DNA from: Prevotella sp.
GTDB taxonomy: Bacteria; Bacteroidota; Bacteroidia; Bacteroidales; Bacteroidaceae
Direction: 5' to 3'
DNA: 42,414 nucleotides
Assembly: GCA_016285055.1 (NCBI GenBank)
Contig: JAEEPZ010000021.1
Coordinates: 1 to 42,414 of the forward strand
Numbering within the stretch: position 1 is the stretch's first letter; every line of letters begins with the position of its first letter. The notes under the pieces were generated by a model. That model did no database searches. It saw nothing but the letters and a program-made list of their open reading frames with translations, and was not told where the DNA came from. Made by a program: the position numbers and the translations under genes. This document shows positions 22,322-31,700 of the stretch, piece by piece.

Positions 22322-24898
22322 ATGACAAAGAAACTCAAGATAACGCACGACAGAGTGAAAGCGTCGTGGAGGATGAGAGTGCTGCTGGCACTCATCGCCT
22401 CTCACTTCTCACTTCTCACTTCCTCGGCGCAGAACTATACTATAGAAGGTGAGGTGGAGCCTGTAGTGCATGTGGGCGAGAATTTCCACCTGCGCTATCA
22501 CGTCAACACCCTCGATGTGCGCAACTTCTCGCAAAACTCAGTGCCCGACGCCTTTCAGGTGCTCTACGGCCCTTCACAGTCGGTCAACATCAGTTCGTCA
22601 ACCATCAACGGGCGCAGCACCTCGTCAGAGGAACTCACCATGACCTACGTGCTGTCGGCCACCAAGACGGGCACCTTTACCATACCGCCCGCAACAGCTA
22701 CAGTAGGAGGAAGGCAGCTGAAGTCCAACGCGCTCACCGTCAACGTCATTGCTGCCGAAGAGCGGGTGGCGGCACCACAAGCATCGGCCAACAATTTCTT
22801 CATCCTCGTCACAGCATCGAAAAAGCACGTCAACTTTGGCGAGCCCTTCCTGCTCACCTACAAGGTGTGCTGGCATCCCGACCTTCCCATTCCTTCGGTG
22901 GATGACATGAAGCTCGACTTGCAGGATGTCTACATGCTGCCCTACAACGACACTCAGCGCAAGAGCCTGAAGGCCGAGAACATCGGGGGACACACCATGA
23001 AAACCATCGACTGGAAACAGTATGTGGTCTATCCGCAGAAGACAGGCACGCTGCACATTCCTAGCATCACCGTGCAGGGCTATCTCACCGACGTCATACG
23101 CGACCCCTTCGACCCCTTTATGAACATGACAAGGGAGATACCGCGACAGCTCACCACACAGCCCCTCGACATCACCGTCACCGACCTGCCGCAGCGGCCA
23201 GCCAACTACAGCGGCGGCGTGGGACGCTTCTCCATCAGTGGCAAGCTGGAGCCGACGACGGTGAAGGAGAACACGCCCGTCACGCTGACCCTCACCATCA
23301 GCGGGCACGGCAACCTGAAGATGCTGCGCCAGCCGGAAATAGCTTTCCCGCAGAGCTTCGACACTTACGATGCCAAGCAGAGCGAGAACTTCACGCTGAC
23401 AGCCGACGGACTCGACGGCACGCTGACCTTCGAATACATTGCTGTGCCCCAGAAACGTGGCAACTATGTCATACCTGCTGCCTCTCTCACCTATTACGAC
23501 ACCGATGCCCGCGACTATCGCACCGTGCAGACCGAGCCGTTCGCGCTGGAGGTGCTCAAGGGCGACGGAACAGCCAGCTCCATGCAGGACTTCACAGGAA
23601 GGGCTGATGACGGAACGGGCGACATACATGCCATCAGGACTGGAAAGGAAAACACGGCAAAGGCTGGCTCCTTCTTTGGCACAACCGCCTATTTCATCCT
23701 CATGGCTGCCTTCATCCTGCTGTTCATCATCATCTTCATCGTTCTGCGCATGAGGATGAGCAGTCAGGCCGATGCGGTGCAGTCACGCCGCAAACGCGCC
23801 AACAAGGTGGCTGTCAGCAAGCTGCGCAAGGCTGCCAAGCTGATGCGTGCAGGCAAGGCCGCCGAGTTCTACGATGAGACGTTGCGTGCGCTCTGGGGAT
23901 ATGTGGGCGACAAGCTCAACATTCCTGTCAGCCAACTGTCGCGCGAGAACATCAGCCAGCGCCTTGACGAGCGTGGTGTGGGACAGGAGGTGACCGACAG
24001 CTTCATTGCAGCCATCGACGAGTGTGAGTTTGTGCGCTATGCCCCAGGCGACCCGCAGGGCAACATGAGCCGTGTCTATGAAAAATCCATCACTGCCATC
24101 GAGCAGATAGAGAGTGTGAAACAGAACAAGAAGAAAATGAAGCCCTTAGCAGTTCTTTTCCTGCCGCTGGCCATGAGTCTGTGCTTCATTGCAGCCCATG
24201 CCGAGAGTCCTTCGAAGGTGCGTGCCGATGAAGCCTTCAGCCAGGAGCAGTACGACGAAGCCATCAGCATCTACGAGCAGCTGCTCAGCCAGAAAGGCCC
24301 CAGCGCCGATGTCTACTACAATCTGGGCAATGCCTATTTCCGCATCGACAGCCTCTCGGCGGCCATCCTCTCGTGGGAGCGAGCCTTGCGCATGCAGCCG
24401 TCTGACGATGATGCACGCTTCAACCTGCAGCTGGCACGGGCGAAGACCATCGACAAGATAGCTCCTGAGCGTGAGATGTTCTTCGTCACTTGGTACCGTT
24501 CCTTGGTGCAGGCCTGCAGCGTCGACCTGTGGGCTGTCATCGGCCTGGCTTCCCTCGCAGTAGCGCTCATGCTGGCGCTGGTGTGGTTCTTTGCTTTCAG
24601 CGAGCGTCTGCGCCGCATATCGTTCACGGCTGCTGTCTTGCTGCTGGTGCTGTTCTTGCTGTCCAATCTCTTCGCATGGCAGCAACAGCGTGCTTTGCAG
24701 CGTCACGACGAGGCCATCGTCATGGTGCAAAGTCTGCAGGTGAAGAACACGCCTACAGCAAGTGGTTCCGATGAGTTCACCATTCATGCCGGCACCAAAG
24801 TCACCATCACCGACGGCACCATGAGTGAATGGAAGCAAATCATCCTCCCCGACGGTCGCGAAGGCTGGGTGAGGGCAAAAGAGATAGAAGTCATTTAG
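22322..24898 (+). CDS. BatD-BatE fusion protein
   Basis: 858 aa. Residues 1-605 are BatD: signal peptide (MRVLLALIASHFSLLTSSAQ), repeated beta-sandwich domains (VGENFHLRYHVN; VNFGEPFLLTYKV; VKENTPVTLTLTISG), a membrane helix (FILMAAFILLFIIIFIVL) and a helical tail (AAEFYDETLRALWGYVGDKL). From M606 (ATG 24137) the sequence begins again like BatE: its own signal-like segment (LAVLFLPLAMSLCFIAAHA), a TPR (DAVYYNLG-like, YYNLGNAYFRIDSL), two membrane helices and an SH3b-like end (GREGWVRAKEIEV). In the described bat operon batD and batE are separate genes. Here they are one frame, either a true fusion or two products made through the internal ATG. Confidence 0.85.
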   Translation: MTKKLKITHDRVKASWRMRVLLALIASHFSLLTSSAQNYTIEGEVEPVVHVGENFHLRYHVNTLDVRNFSQNSVPDAFQVLYGPSQSVNISSSTINGRSTSSEELTMTYVLSATKTGTFTIPPATATVGGRQLKSNALTVNVIAAEERVAAPQASANNFFILVTASKKHVNFGEPFLLTYKVCWHPDLPIPSVDDMKLDLQDVYMLPYNDTQRKSLKAENIGGHTMKTIDWKQYVVYPQKTGTLHIPSITVQGYLTDVIRDPFDPFMNMTREIPRQLTTQPLDITVTDLPQRPANYSGGVGRFSISGKLEPTTVKENTPVTLTLTISGHGNLKMLRQPEIAFPQSFDTYDAKQSENFTLTADGLDGTLTFEYIAVPQKRGNYVIPAASLTYYDTDARDYRTVQTEPFALEVLKGDGTASSMQDFTGRADDGTGDIHAIRTGKENTAKAGSFFGTTAYFILMAAFILLFIIIFIVLRMRMSSQADAVQSRRKRANKVAVSKLRKAAKLMRAGKAAEFYDETLRALWGYVGDKLNIPVSQLSRENISQRLDERGVGQEVTDSFIAAIDECEFVRYAPGDPQGNMSRVYEKSITAIEQIESVKQNKKKMKPLAVLFLPLAMSLCFIAAHAESPSKVRADEAFSQEQYDEAISIYEQLLSQKGPSADVYYNLGNAYFRIDSLSAAILSWERALRMQPSDDDARFNLQLARAKTIDKIAPEREMFFVTWYRSLVQACSVDLWAVIGLASLAVALMLALVWFFAFSERLRRISFTAAVLLLVLFLLSNLFAWQQQRALQRHDEAIVMVQSLQVKNTPTASGSDEFTIHAGTKVTITDGTMSEWKQIILPDGREGWVRAKEIEVI

Positions 24899-24907
24899 CA
24901 GAAGAGC

Positions 24908-25021
24908 GTTATAACGTTATAACGTAATAACGTGATAACGACAACAGCGTGATAACGTAATAACGTGATAACGTGATAACGTAATAACGTGATAACGTAA
25001 TAACGTGATAACGACAACAAC
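24908..25021 (+). repeat. Octanucleotide tandem array, batDE-PAP2 junction
   Basis: Twelve 8-nt units of GTGATAAC, GTAATAAC and GTTATAAC, interrupted once by GACAACAGC and ended by GACAACAAC. It fills almost the whole gap. The unit matches the three units at the ftsY-rimO junction. Confidence 0.95.
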
Positions 25022-25033
25022 AAAAAGAAAAAA

Positions 25034-25717
25034 ATGCACTGGATAGAGCTTGACAAGCAATGGCTACTGGCCCTCAACGGCAGCGACTCCGTTTTCCTCG
25101 ACTCGCTGGTGAAGACCCTGACCACAGCCACCACATGGATTCCCCTCTATGTGGCCCTGCTCTATATAGTCATCAAAAACAGCGACAGCCTCAAGCAGAT
25201 ACTCATCATCGTGGGCTGTGCGTTGCTCTGTGTCTTCCTTGCCGGCAGTCTCGACGACATGATTGTCAAGCCCCTTGTGGGCCGCTGGCGCCCTGCACGC
25301 GACCCCGACATAGGCATCAGTGTCGACATTGTCAACGGCTACAGGGGAGGACGCTTCGGATTCTTCTCTGCCCACGCCTCCAACACGTTCAGCCTGGCAG
25401 TCTTCTTCATCTGGCTCATCAGGAGCCGACTGCTCAGTGTGGGCCTCGTCATCTGGTCGCTTGTCAACTGCTGGACGCGCATCTATCTCGGCGTACATTT
25501 TCCAGGCGACATCCTTGTGGGTCTGCTCTGGGGAGCCGTCGTGGGAACGTGCGTCTGGGTGTTCTACAGCAAGGTGAGCAAGCGCGCTGTGGCCCCAGCC
25601 AACTATGTCTCTTCGCAATACACCAAGACAGGATTCCTGCGCAAACATGCCGACATTCCCCTCTGCGCACTTGTCGCCATCCTCATCTATGCCCTCATCA
25701 AGGCATGTTTCATTTAA
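25034..25717 (+). CDS. PAP2-superfamily membrane phosphatase
   Basis: 227 aa with about six membrane helices. The three phosphatase motifs of the PAP2 family are present: KPLVGRWRP (Kx6RP), FFSAHAS (the PSGH equivalent, with Ser-Ala-His) and RIYLGVHFPGD (Rx5Hx3D, with catalytic His and Asp). Such proteins remove phosphate from lipid phosphates at the outer face of the inner membrane; undecaprenyl-pyrophosphate phosphatase or a lipid A phosphatase are the likeliest roles, and the sequence does not separate them. It follows the octamer array and precedes queA by 36 bp. Confidence 0.9.
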   Translation: MHWIELDKQWLLALNGSDSVFLDSLVKTLTTATTWIPLYVALLYIVIKNSDSLKQILIIVGCALLCVFLAGSLDDMIVKPLVGRWRPARDPDIGISVDIVNGYRGGRFGFFSAHASNTFSLAVFFIWLIRSRLLSVGLVIWSLVNCWTRIYLGVHFPGDILVGLLWGAVVGTCVWVFYSKVSKRAVAPANYVSSQYTKTGFLRKHADIPLCALVAILIYALIKACFI

Positions 25718-25753
25718 AAATTTCCGGAAGTTAAAGATGAAGTAAAAGAGGTA

Positions 25754-27043
25754 ATGGATACAAAAAACATCAGCATCAGTGACTTCAACTATGAGCTGCC
25801 CGACGAGCGCATAGCCAAGTTCCCCGTCACACCACGCGACCACTCACAGCTGTTGGTCTACGACCACGGCCACATCATCGACGACCATTTCTTCAACCTC
25901 CCGCAATACCTGCCCAAGGGAGCCCTCATGGTGTTCAACAACACCAAGGTGATACGTGCCCGACTGCACTTCCGCAAAGACACAGGCGCCCTTATCGAGG
26001 TGTTCCTCCTGGAGCCTTACGCCCCTGCAGAATACGAGCAGATGTTCCTCTCGCGCGGCCATTGCCAATGGCTCTGTCTTGTAGGCAACCTGAAGAAATG
26101 GAAGGAGGGAACCCTCTCGCTCACCATCACCCACCAGCAGCATCCCGTCACCATTCATGCCACACGTGGCGGCAGTGCCCAGCGCCTCTCCGCCGACCAG
26201 CCAAGCAGGCCAACGACCGACACCAGCCACATCATCGACTTCACATGGCCCGAGGAGTTCACCTTTGCCGAGCTGTTAGAGGCCGCAGGCCAGCTGCCCA
26301 TACCACCCTACCTCAACCGCGAGACCCAGCAGAGCGACCTCACCACCTACCAGACCGTCTATTCCAAAATCAAAGGCAGTGTGGCCGCTCCCACCGCAGG
26401 CCTGCATTTCACACCCGAGGTGCTGGCCGCTCTCGATGCGCACGGCATCGACCGCGAGGAACTGACGCTGCATGTGGGCGCAGGCACATTCAAGCCTGTG
26501 AAGAGTGAGACGATGGGCGGTCATGTCATGCACAGCGAGCACATCTGCGTCCACCGTCAGACACTCGAGAAGCTGCTCCAGCACGACTGTCAGGCCATCG
26601 CTGTAGGCACCACCAGCGTGCGCACCTTAGAGAGCCTCTATTACATGGGCCTCAAAGTTGCCGCCAACCCCGACCTCACAGAGGAAGAGCTGCACGTAGA
26701 GCAGTGGGAACCCTACGAACCCTCAACTCTCACCCCCCAACAAACGTCTCTCAATCCTCAACTCTCAACTCTCAACTCTCAACGCTCCGTCCAAGCCCTG
26801 CTTCAATGGATGGACCGCAACGACTTAGAGGCTCTTCATGCCTCCACCCAGATCATCATTGCACCAGGTTATGACTTTCACATCGTCAAATACCTCGTCA
26901 CCAATTTCCACCAGCCGCAGTCCACGCTTCTTCTTCTTGTCAGTGCCTTTACCAAAGGCCGTTGGCGTGACATCTACCGTCATGCCCTCGACCATGATTA
27001 CCGTTTCCTCAGCTACGGCGACAGCTCCCTGCTGAAGGTTTAG
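25754..27043 (+). CDS. queA: S-adenosylmethionine:tRNA ribosyltransferase-isomerase, with repeat insert
   Basis: Queuosine pathway: transfers and isomerises the ribosyl part of SAM onto preQ1 at tRNA position 34, giving epoxyqueuosine. 429 aa, longer than the usual ~350. Motifs: FNYELPDERIAKFP, RDHSQLLVYD, LMVFNNTKVIRARL, LPIPPYLNR, TVYSKIKGSVAAPTAGLHFT, LHVGAGTFKPVK, AVGTTSVRTLES and TNFHQPQSTLLLLVSAF. The Bacteroidetes form has extra segments of its own. In addition, residues about 323-345 (STLTPQQTSLNPQLSTLNSQ) come from a heptanucleotide array in a variable part just before QALLQWM, leaving all conserved motifs intact. Confidence 0.95.
   Translation: MDTKNISISDFNYELPDERIAKFPVTPRDHSQLLVYDHGHIIDDHFFNLPQYLPKGALMVFNNTKVIRARLHFRKDTGALIEVFLLEPYAPAEYEQMFLSRGHCQWLCLVGNLKKWKEGTLSLTITHQQHPVTIHATRGGSAQRLSADQPSRPTTDTSHIIDFTWPEEFTFAELLEAAGQLPIPPYLNRETQQSDLTTYQTVYSKIKGSVAAPTAGLHFTPEVLAALDAHGIDREELTLHVGAGTFKPVKSETMGGHVMHSEHICVHRQTLEKLLQHDCQAIAVGTTSVRTLESLYYMGLKVAANPDLTEEELHVEQWEPYEPSTLTPQQTSLNPQLSTLNSQRSVQALLQWMDRNDLEALHASTQIIIAPGYDFHIVKYLVTNFHQPQSTLLLLVSAFTKGRWRDIYRHALDHDYRFLSYGDSSLLKV
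26720..26788 (+). repeat. Heptanucleotide array, in frame within queA
   Basis: CTCAACT/CTCAATC units with some drift (CACCCCCCAACAAACG at the left). The C-rich strand is coding, as in the GH2 genes, and gives Ser/Leu/Asn/Gln/Thr/Pro residues. Confidence 0.9.
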
Positions 27044-27143
27044 CTGCCCGTCGCGGCATCCGCTTTGATTTGAATAATTTAAGACAAAAATGATGAAGAC
27101 ATTTATTTTTATTCAAAAAGAAGGGAAATAATCTATGGCAATG

Positions 27144-27396
27144 ACAAATGACAGATGACAGTTGAAAAACTAAGCCCCCTAGGGTAGATGGAAATAGATA
27201 AAACAGGATGGACTGTAGATGGAATGTATATATAATATAATGTATTAATGATATAGTTAATTAATAATTTTGTGTATTAATAATTTATTATTCTATTTAT
27301 CATATTATCTTATTATTTTCCTTGCCATAGTTCTTCTCTATCATTCCCGGAGCATGGTTGGGGGTGCTTGTTTTGCAACTGTCATCTGTCATTTGT
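27144..27396. mobile_element. MITE-like element with perfect 21-bp inverted repeats
   Basis: Perfect inverted repeats at 27144-27164 and 27376-27396 (core AAATGACAGATGACAGTTG) flank about 210 bp of very AT-rich DNA with no reading frame. A second short pair (CTATGGCA 27133-27140, TGCCATAG 27323-27330) is offset. No transposase is present and no clear target duplication is seen, so mobility is an inference. Confidence 0.5.
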
Positions 27397-27650
27397 AATG
27401 ATTGATATTTTATTGAAAAAAATTGGTTGTTATTAGGTCGTTAAGAACCATAACTATGGGAAGATTTACGTCCGCGCCAAGAAGCTGAGCCCATCACCCT
27501 TTGGTTGGACTTGCAAATGGTGCCGTTTAGACAGAGAAACGAGCTATTCACGTTGCTGAACGGCTCGTTTAGCTTTGCAAACGGTATCGTTGAGGCGATT
27601 TTCAAGCAATGATGAGAGACGGGGAAGGTGCTTCCGCTTTCAGCTGGCAT

Positions 27651-27709
27651 GGTTGTGTGGTGCACGTATTCGTGCACACCGGGCTGGCAAAGATGTGCAC
27701 CACACAGCC
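27651..27709. repeat. Dispersed palindromic repeat, copy 2
   Basis: 27651-27680 matches the reverse complement of 6376-6405 with one mismatch. Its left arm (GGTTGTGTGGTGCAC) is also inverted at 27695-27709 (GTGCACCACACAGCC, one mismatch), forming a larger hairpin around an inner GTGCACG...CGTGCAC palindrome. Confidence 0.85.
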
Positions 27710-27727
27710 AGGGGGCGGCAAAGAGAA

Positions 27728-27756
27728 GGGAGGACAAGCTTAGTGCCTGCCCTCCC
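27728..27756 (-). terminator. Putative terminator of the OmpA-type lipoprotein gene
   Basis: GGGAGG (27728-27733) pairs with CCTCCC (27751-27756), extended by CA/TG after one mismatch. It starts 25 bp past the stop codon on the minus strand. No strong T run follows on that strand. Confidence 0.4.
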
Positions 27757-27780
27757 CTTTTGATACTTTGGTTGGAGATG

Positions 27781-28638
27781 TTACTTCTCGGTTGCTGGTG
27801 CTTCGCCGATGAGCTCCATGAACTCGTCGAGCTTCGGAGTGATGATGATCTGGGTGCGACGGTTGCGCTGCTTGCCCACCTCGGTGTCGTTGGGCTGCAG
27901 GGGGTTGTACTCACCGCGACCACCGGCTGTGAGGCGCTTGGGGTCGACATTGTACTTGTTCTGCAACTCCTGCACGACGCTTGAGGCACGCAGACAGGAG
28001 AGGTCCCAGTTGTTGCGGATGTTCTCGCGCGAGATGGGCACATTGTCGGTGTTACCCTCTACCAGCACGTCGTAGTCCTTGTAGTCGGTGATGATTTTGG
28101 CAATCTTGCTCAGTGTCTCTGCTGCGCGCGGGTTGATCTCATAGCCACCGCTGCGGAACAGCATGTTGTCGGCCAGCGAGATATAGACAACGCCCTTGAG
28201 CACCTGCACGTCGACCTCCTTCAGCTCCTCTCTGGAGAGTGAGCGCGTCAGGTTGTTGGTCAGCACCATGTTGAGCGAGTCGCTCTTCGACTTCACCTCT
28301 ACGAGATGGCGAATGTACTGGTTGCTCTCGTTGATTTGGTCTACGAGCTTTTCGATGGAGATGTTGTTCTGGTTGGCATTGCTGAGACTCTTGTCGAGGC
28401 TCTCCTGCAGCTTGGCATATTTCTGCTCTGCAGCCTTGAGTGCCTGCTGCAGTCCTTTCTGCTGCTCCTCGAGCGCTGTGATGCGTGCGTTCTTGGCGGC
28501 GAGGTCTTCCTTGGTGGTCTGCAACGAGCTGGTGAGGCTCTTGTTCTCCTCGCGGCATCCCACGAGTTCTTTCTTCGATGCGCAGCTGCTCAGCAGGAGT
28601 GCTGCGGCCAATGCTGTGAATAGAATGTTTGTTTTCAT
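27781..28638 (-). CDS. OmpA-family lipoprotein with coiled coil
   Basis: 285 aa from the ATG at 28638 (an upstream in-frame TTG at 28647 is less likely). Lipoprotein signal with lipobox LLLSSC, then a long coiled coil (about residues 25-130: TTKEDLAAKNARITALEEQQ and similar heptads). A C-terminal OmpA/MotB-like peptidoglycan-binding domain follows: FRSGGYEINPRAAETL, VLVEGNTDNVPIS, NWDLSCLRASSVVQEL, GRGEYNPLQPNDT and QRNRRTQIIITPK. It probably tethers outer or inner membrane to the cell wall. The promoter is close upstream, so it looks monocistronic. Confidence 0.92.
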   Translation of the reverse strand: MKTNILFTALAAALLLSSCASKKELVGCREENKSLTSSLQTTKEDLAAKNARITALEEQQKGLQQALKAAEQKYAKLQESLDKSLSNANQNNISIEKLVDQINESNQYIRHLVEVKSKSDSLNMVLTNNLTRSLSREELKEVDVQVLKGVVYISLADNMLFRSGGYEINPRAAETLSKIAKIITDYKDYDVLVEGNTDNVPISRENIRNNWDLSCLRASSVVQELQNKYNVDPKRLTAGGRGEYNPLQPNDTEVGKQRNRRTQIIITPKLDEFMELIGEAPATEK

Positions 28639-28684
28639 CGTTTTCAATGTTTTAATGAATAATGGACTTGCGCATTTTACGTTG

Positions 28685-28692
28685 CAAAGATA
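28685..28692 (-). promoter_or_regulatory. -7 box for the OmpA-type lipoprotein gene
   Basis: TATCTTTG on the minus strand, about 46 bp upstream of the ATG at 28638. The -33 element is not clear. Confidence 0.6.
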
Positions 28693-28797
28693 GTGTTATG
28701 ACTGCAATTAACGGTTTAAAGTCAATTATTATTATAGTTATTTAACCACAGAGGCGGCATATTTCAACAATCTTTATTAAAAACTCATTTTTCTATA

Positions 28798-31700
28798 CTA
28801 CCTCATCAGAACTTTGCGCCCTCGGAAGATGTAGATGCCTTGCGGCCATGATGACGGCTCTCCCGTCATGCGCCGGCCCTGAAGGTTGTAGACGGAGTCG
28901 TGGTCCTGCGTGCTTGAGGCTGGACTTATGGGCAGTATGCCGGTGTCTGTCTCTTCGGCCTGTATGCCTATCTCTGCAGCCGAGGTCCATGCGCGTCCGT
29001 TTACCTCTGACTTGGCCACAAACTTCCAGTAGCGTCCCACTTTGGGCGTCTTGAGCTTGGCCTGCTGGAGCGATGTCGTTTTCTTGAACTCTCCTGTGGC
29101 TACTGGCGTCCCCCATGTCTTGCCGTCCTGGCTGAGATAGATGTCGTAGTCTTTCACCATGCCGTTCTCGTTGCCGTCCTGTCGTGTGAGATAGGTGAAG
29201 GCTGTGACGTTATAGGCTGTTCCCATGTCGACGATGAGTGTGTGTGGGCACGGCGGCTCTGTGGGGCTCCACTGCGTGTGCCAGAAGGTGCTGTTGTTGC
29301 CGTCGATGGCCAGACGAGCCTCGTTGCCTCCCTGATAGCTGTCGGCGCTGACAACCTTCCATGTGCTTTTGTTGATGAAGAGACTGAAGGTGAAGGTCAT
29401 CACTGGGCTGGCGAGCATGGCATCGGCTGTGCAATAGGTGCGAATGTTGCAGGCTCCGTTGTGGCTGATGGGGGTCGTGTACTGCTGGTACTCGCCTCCG
29501 TCTATGCTGTAGTAGATGGTGGCATTCTTGGTGGCGGTACTCATCTTGATGCGTCCGTTGTTCTGCCGCTCACAGCTGACGGGCTGGCAAACGGGCATGT
29601 CGACGCGCGCTTTGGTTGAGAGTTGAGAGATGAGAGATGAGAGATGAGAGTTGAGAGATGAGGGTTGAGAGGTGAGAGATGAGGGTTGAGAGGAGATAGG
29701 CATGATGAAGAATCGGAAGACGGTGTTCTGAGCGTGCAGCTCGTATTTCTCCAAGACGTCTGGTCCGCAGGATGCGTTTCCGAGTCCGCGCGTGGCAGCG
29801 TCGAGCGACACGACGGTGTTGGTGCAGCTCTTGAACTGGTAGGTGTGCTTCATGCGGCTGCCTTTGTTGGTGTAGTTGTCTTCCGGTCGGAAGTGTACGG
29901 CAGATGCCGCCATCTGGTCGGGAGCCACGAAGAGCAGTCCCTTGCCCTCGCTGTTGCTGAGTGCCATCCATCGCACATCCTGCTTGGTACCGTGCTCCTG
30001 TGGCAGGATGTAGTCCTCACGCTGTTCTGTCACCGTGCTGGAGTAGATGGCGGGCAGGCACGCCTCCTTTCTGTCGCGATAGCTGTCCCACGGTCCGCGT
30101 CCGAACCATGCGAGCTGCTCCATCGCGGCAGGCATCTCCAGTCGGAAGCCCATCTTCGGAATGATGGCTCCTGTGCTTGCAGGGCGTATGAAGGAGTTGA
30201 CCATCAGGGTGCCGTCGGCGCAGACGATGAAGTCGAGCAGAACGTCGAAGGCTGTGCCGTTCTGTCCTGTGTAGGTGCTGGTCAGCGCCACGCTCACCGT
30301 CTTCTTGTCTTCTGCCGGCTGCACCTCTGCTCCTGTTCCTTTCACGGTGAGCTTGCGCAGTCCCATGTTGTCCCAAGTGCCGCTCTGACGTCCGTCATTG
30401 TCGGTAGGCAGTCGGAAGACATTGAGCTGCAGGGGCTGGCTCACCATCGATGTGCCGTCGTAGGTGTAGTTGTTGAGGGTGCCCTTTGCCTTGCTGAACA
30501 CCGCCTTGAAGGTGCTGTTCTGCACGACGATGCTGGCCGAGCCCTCTTCTACGGTCAGCTCTTCGGCGCTGTCAAGTCGGCTCAGGTCGTACATCGGCTT
30601 TTGGGCTGTCTGCACGTTCAGCTTCTCCTCAGCCACCACATAGCCCGCCTCGGCCCAAGGGGTATCACCTTTCTGCGTGGCCGTGAACTGGATGAAGGCT
30701 TCCTGGTCGGCTGATAGCTGTTTGACGGCCGAGAGGTCGATGGTGACGACGGCGCTGTCGGCTGCTGCCACCTCCTTGTCGATGATGCCTGAAGCGATAA
30801 CGTTGCCCTCCTCGTCCTTCAGCTCGTACTTCACGTCGTAGGCGGAGCTGGGCAGGAAGGCCATCTTGTTCTTGATGCGGAATCGGCCCTGTGCTGCGCT
30901 GACAGTCTTGAACTCCAAGGGCTGGTAGACCTTCTTCGTGTTATACGACTTGGCCGTGAGGCTCCAGTCGGGTCGCACCAGACCGTTGATGCAGAAGTTG
31001 CCGTCGTTGGGATTGTCGTTGAAGTCGCCGCCATAGGCCCAGTATTCCTTGCCTGCGCTGTTCTTGGTGAGCAGTCCTTGGTCCTTGAAGTCCCAGATGA
31101 ACTCGCCTGTGAGGCAAGGATATTTCTCGTAGAGGTCGAACATGTCGCGCTGGTTGCCCATAGCGTTGCCCATAGAGTGAGAGTTCTCGCATTGTATGTG
31201 TGGACGGTTCTTCTGCGTCGAGCCTATCATGTTGATGTAGTCATAGCTGCCATACATCGACGATGAGACGTCGGCATACTGGCTGCCGCCCTCATAGTGG
31301 GTGAGTCGTGTCTTGTCGAGCGCCTTGATGGCCTGTTGGACGTAGCGGAAGTTCTCTCCCCCACCCGACTCGTTGCCGAAGCTCCAGATGAAGATGCAGG
31401 GATGATTGCGCATGGTGAGGACGTGGTTCTCGGAGCGCTCCACCATAGCCGGTCGGAAGAGCTCCAGCGACGACAGCTTCTGGTGTGCGTGACACTCCAC
31501 GTCGGCCTCAGCCAGGACATAGAGTCCGTACTTGTCGCAGAGGTCGTAGAAGATGGGGTCGTTGGGATAGTGGCTGGTGCGCACAGCGTTGATGTTGAGG
31601 CGCTTCATCGTCTTGATGTCTTCCTCTATCTCCTCGTCGGTGATGGCGCGTCCGTTGACAGGCGAGAAGTCGTGGCGATTGACTCCGTGAAACACCATTC

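Larger units (their letters stand above)
27044..27780. other. Non-coding island between queA and the OmpA-type gene
   Basis: 737 bp between convergent genes without a convincing coding region. It holds an AT-rich unit bounded by 21-bp inverted repeats (27144-27396). A segment (about 27440-27615) carries imperfect palindromes, including AAACGAGC/GCTCGTTT around 27538-27571; it translates in part as NHNYGKIYVRAKKLSPSPFG, which I recall as a recurrent intergenic peptide in Prevotella. The second copy of the 30-bp palindromic repeat (27651-27709) and a terminator-like hairpin (27728-27756) complete it. Confidence 0.7.

Noticed and set aside
24908..25021. Octamer array as a possible CRISPR
   Set aside because: Units are 8 nt, directly adjoining and without unique spacers; no cas genes are nearby.
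27441..28043. A 200-codon minus-strand frame reaching into the OmpA-type gene
   Set aside because: Part overlaps the conserved OmpA domain in another frame, and the rest crosses palindromic intergenic repeats.
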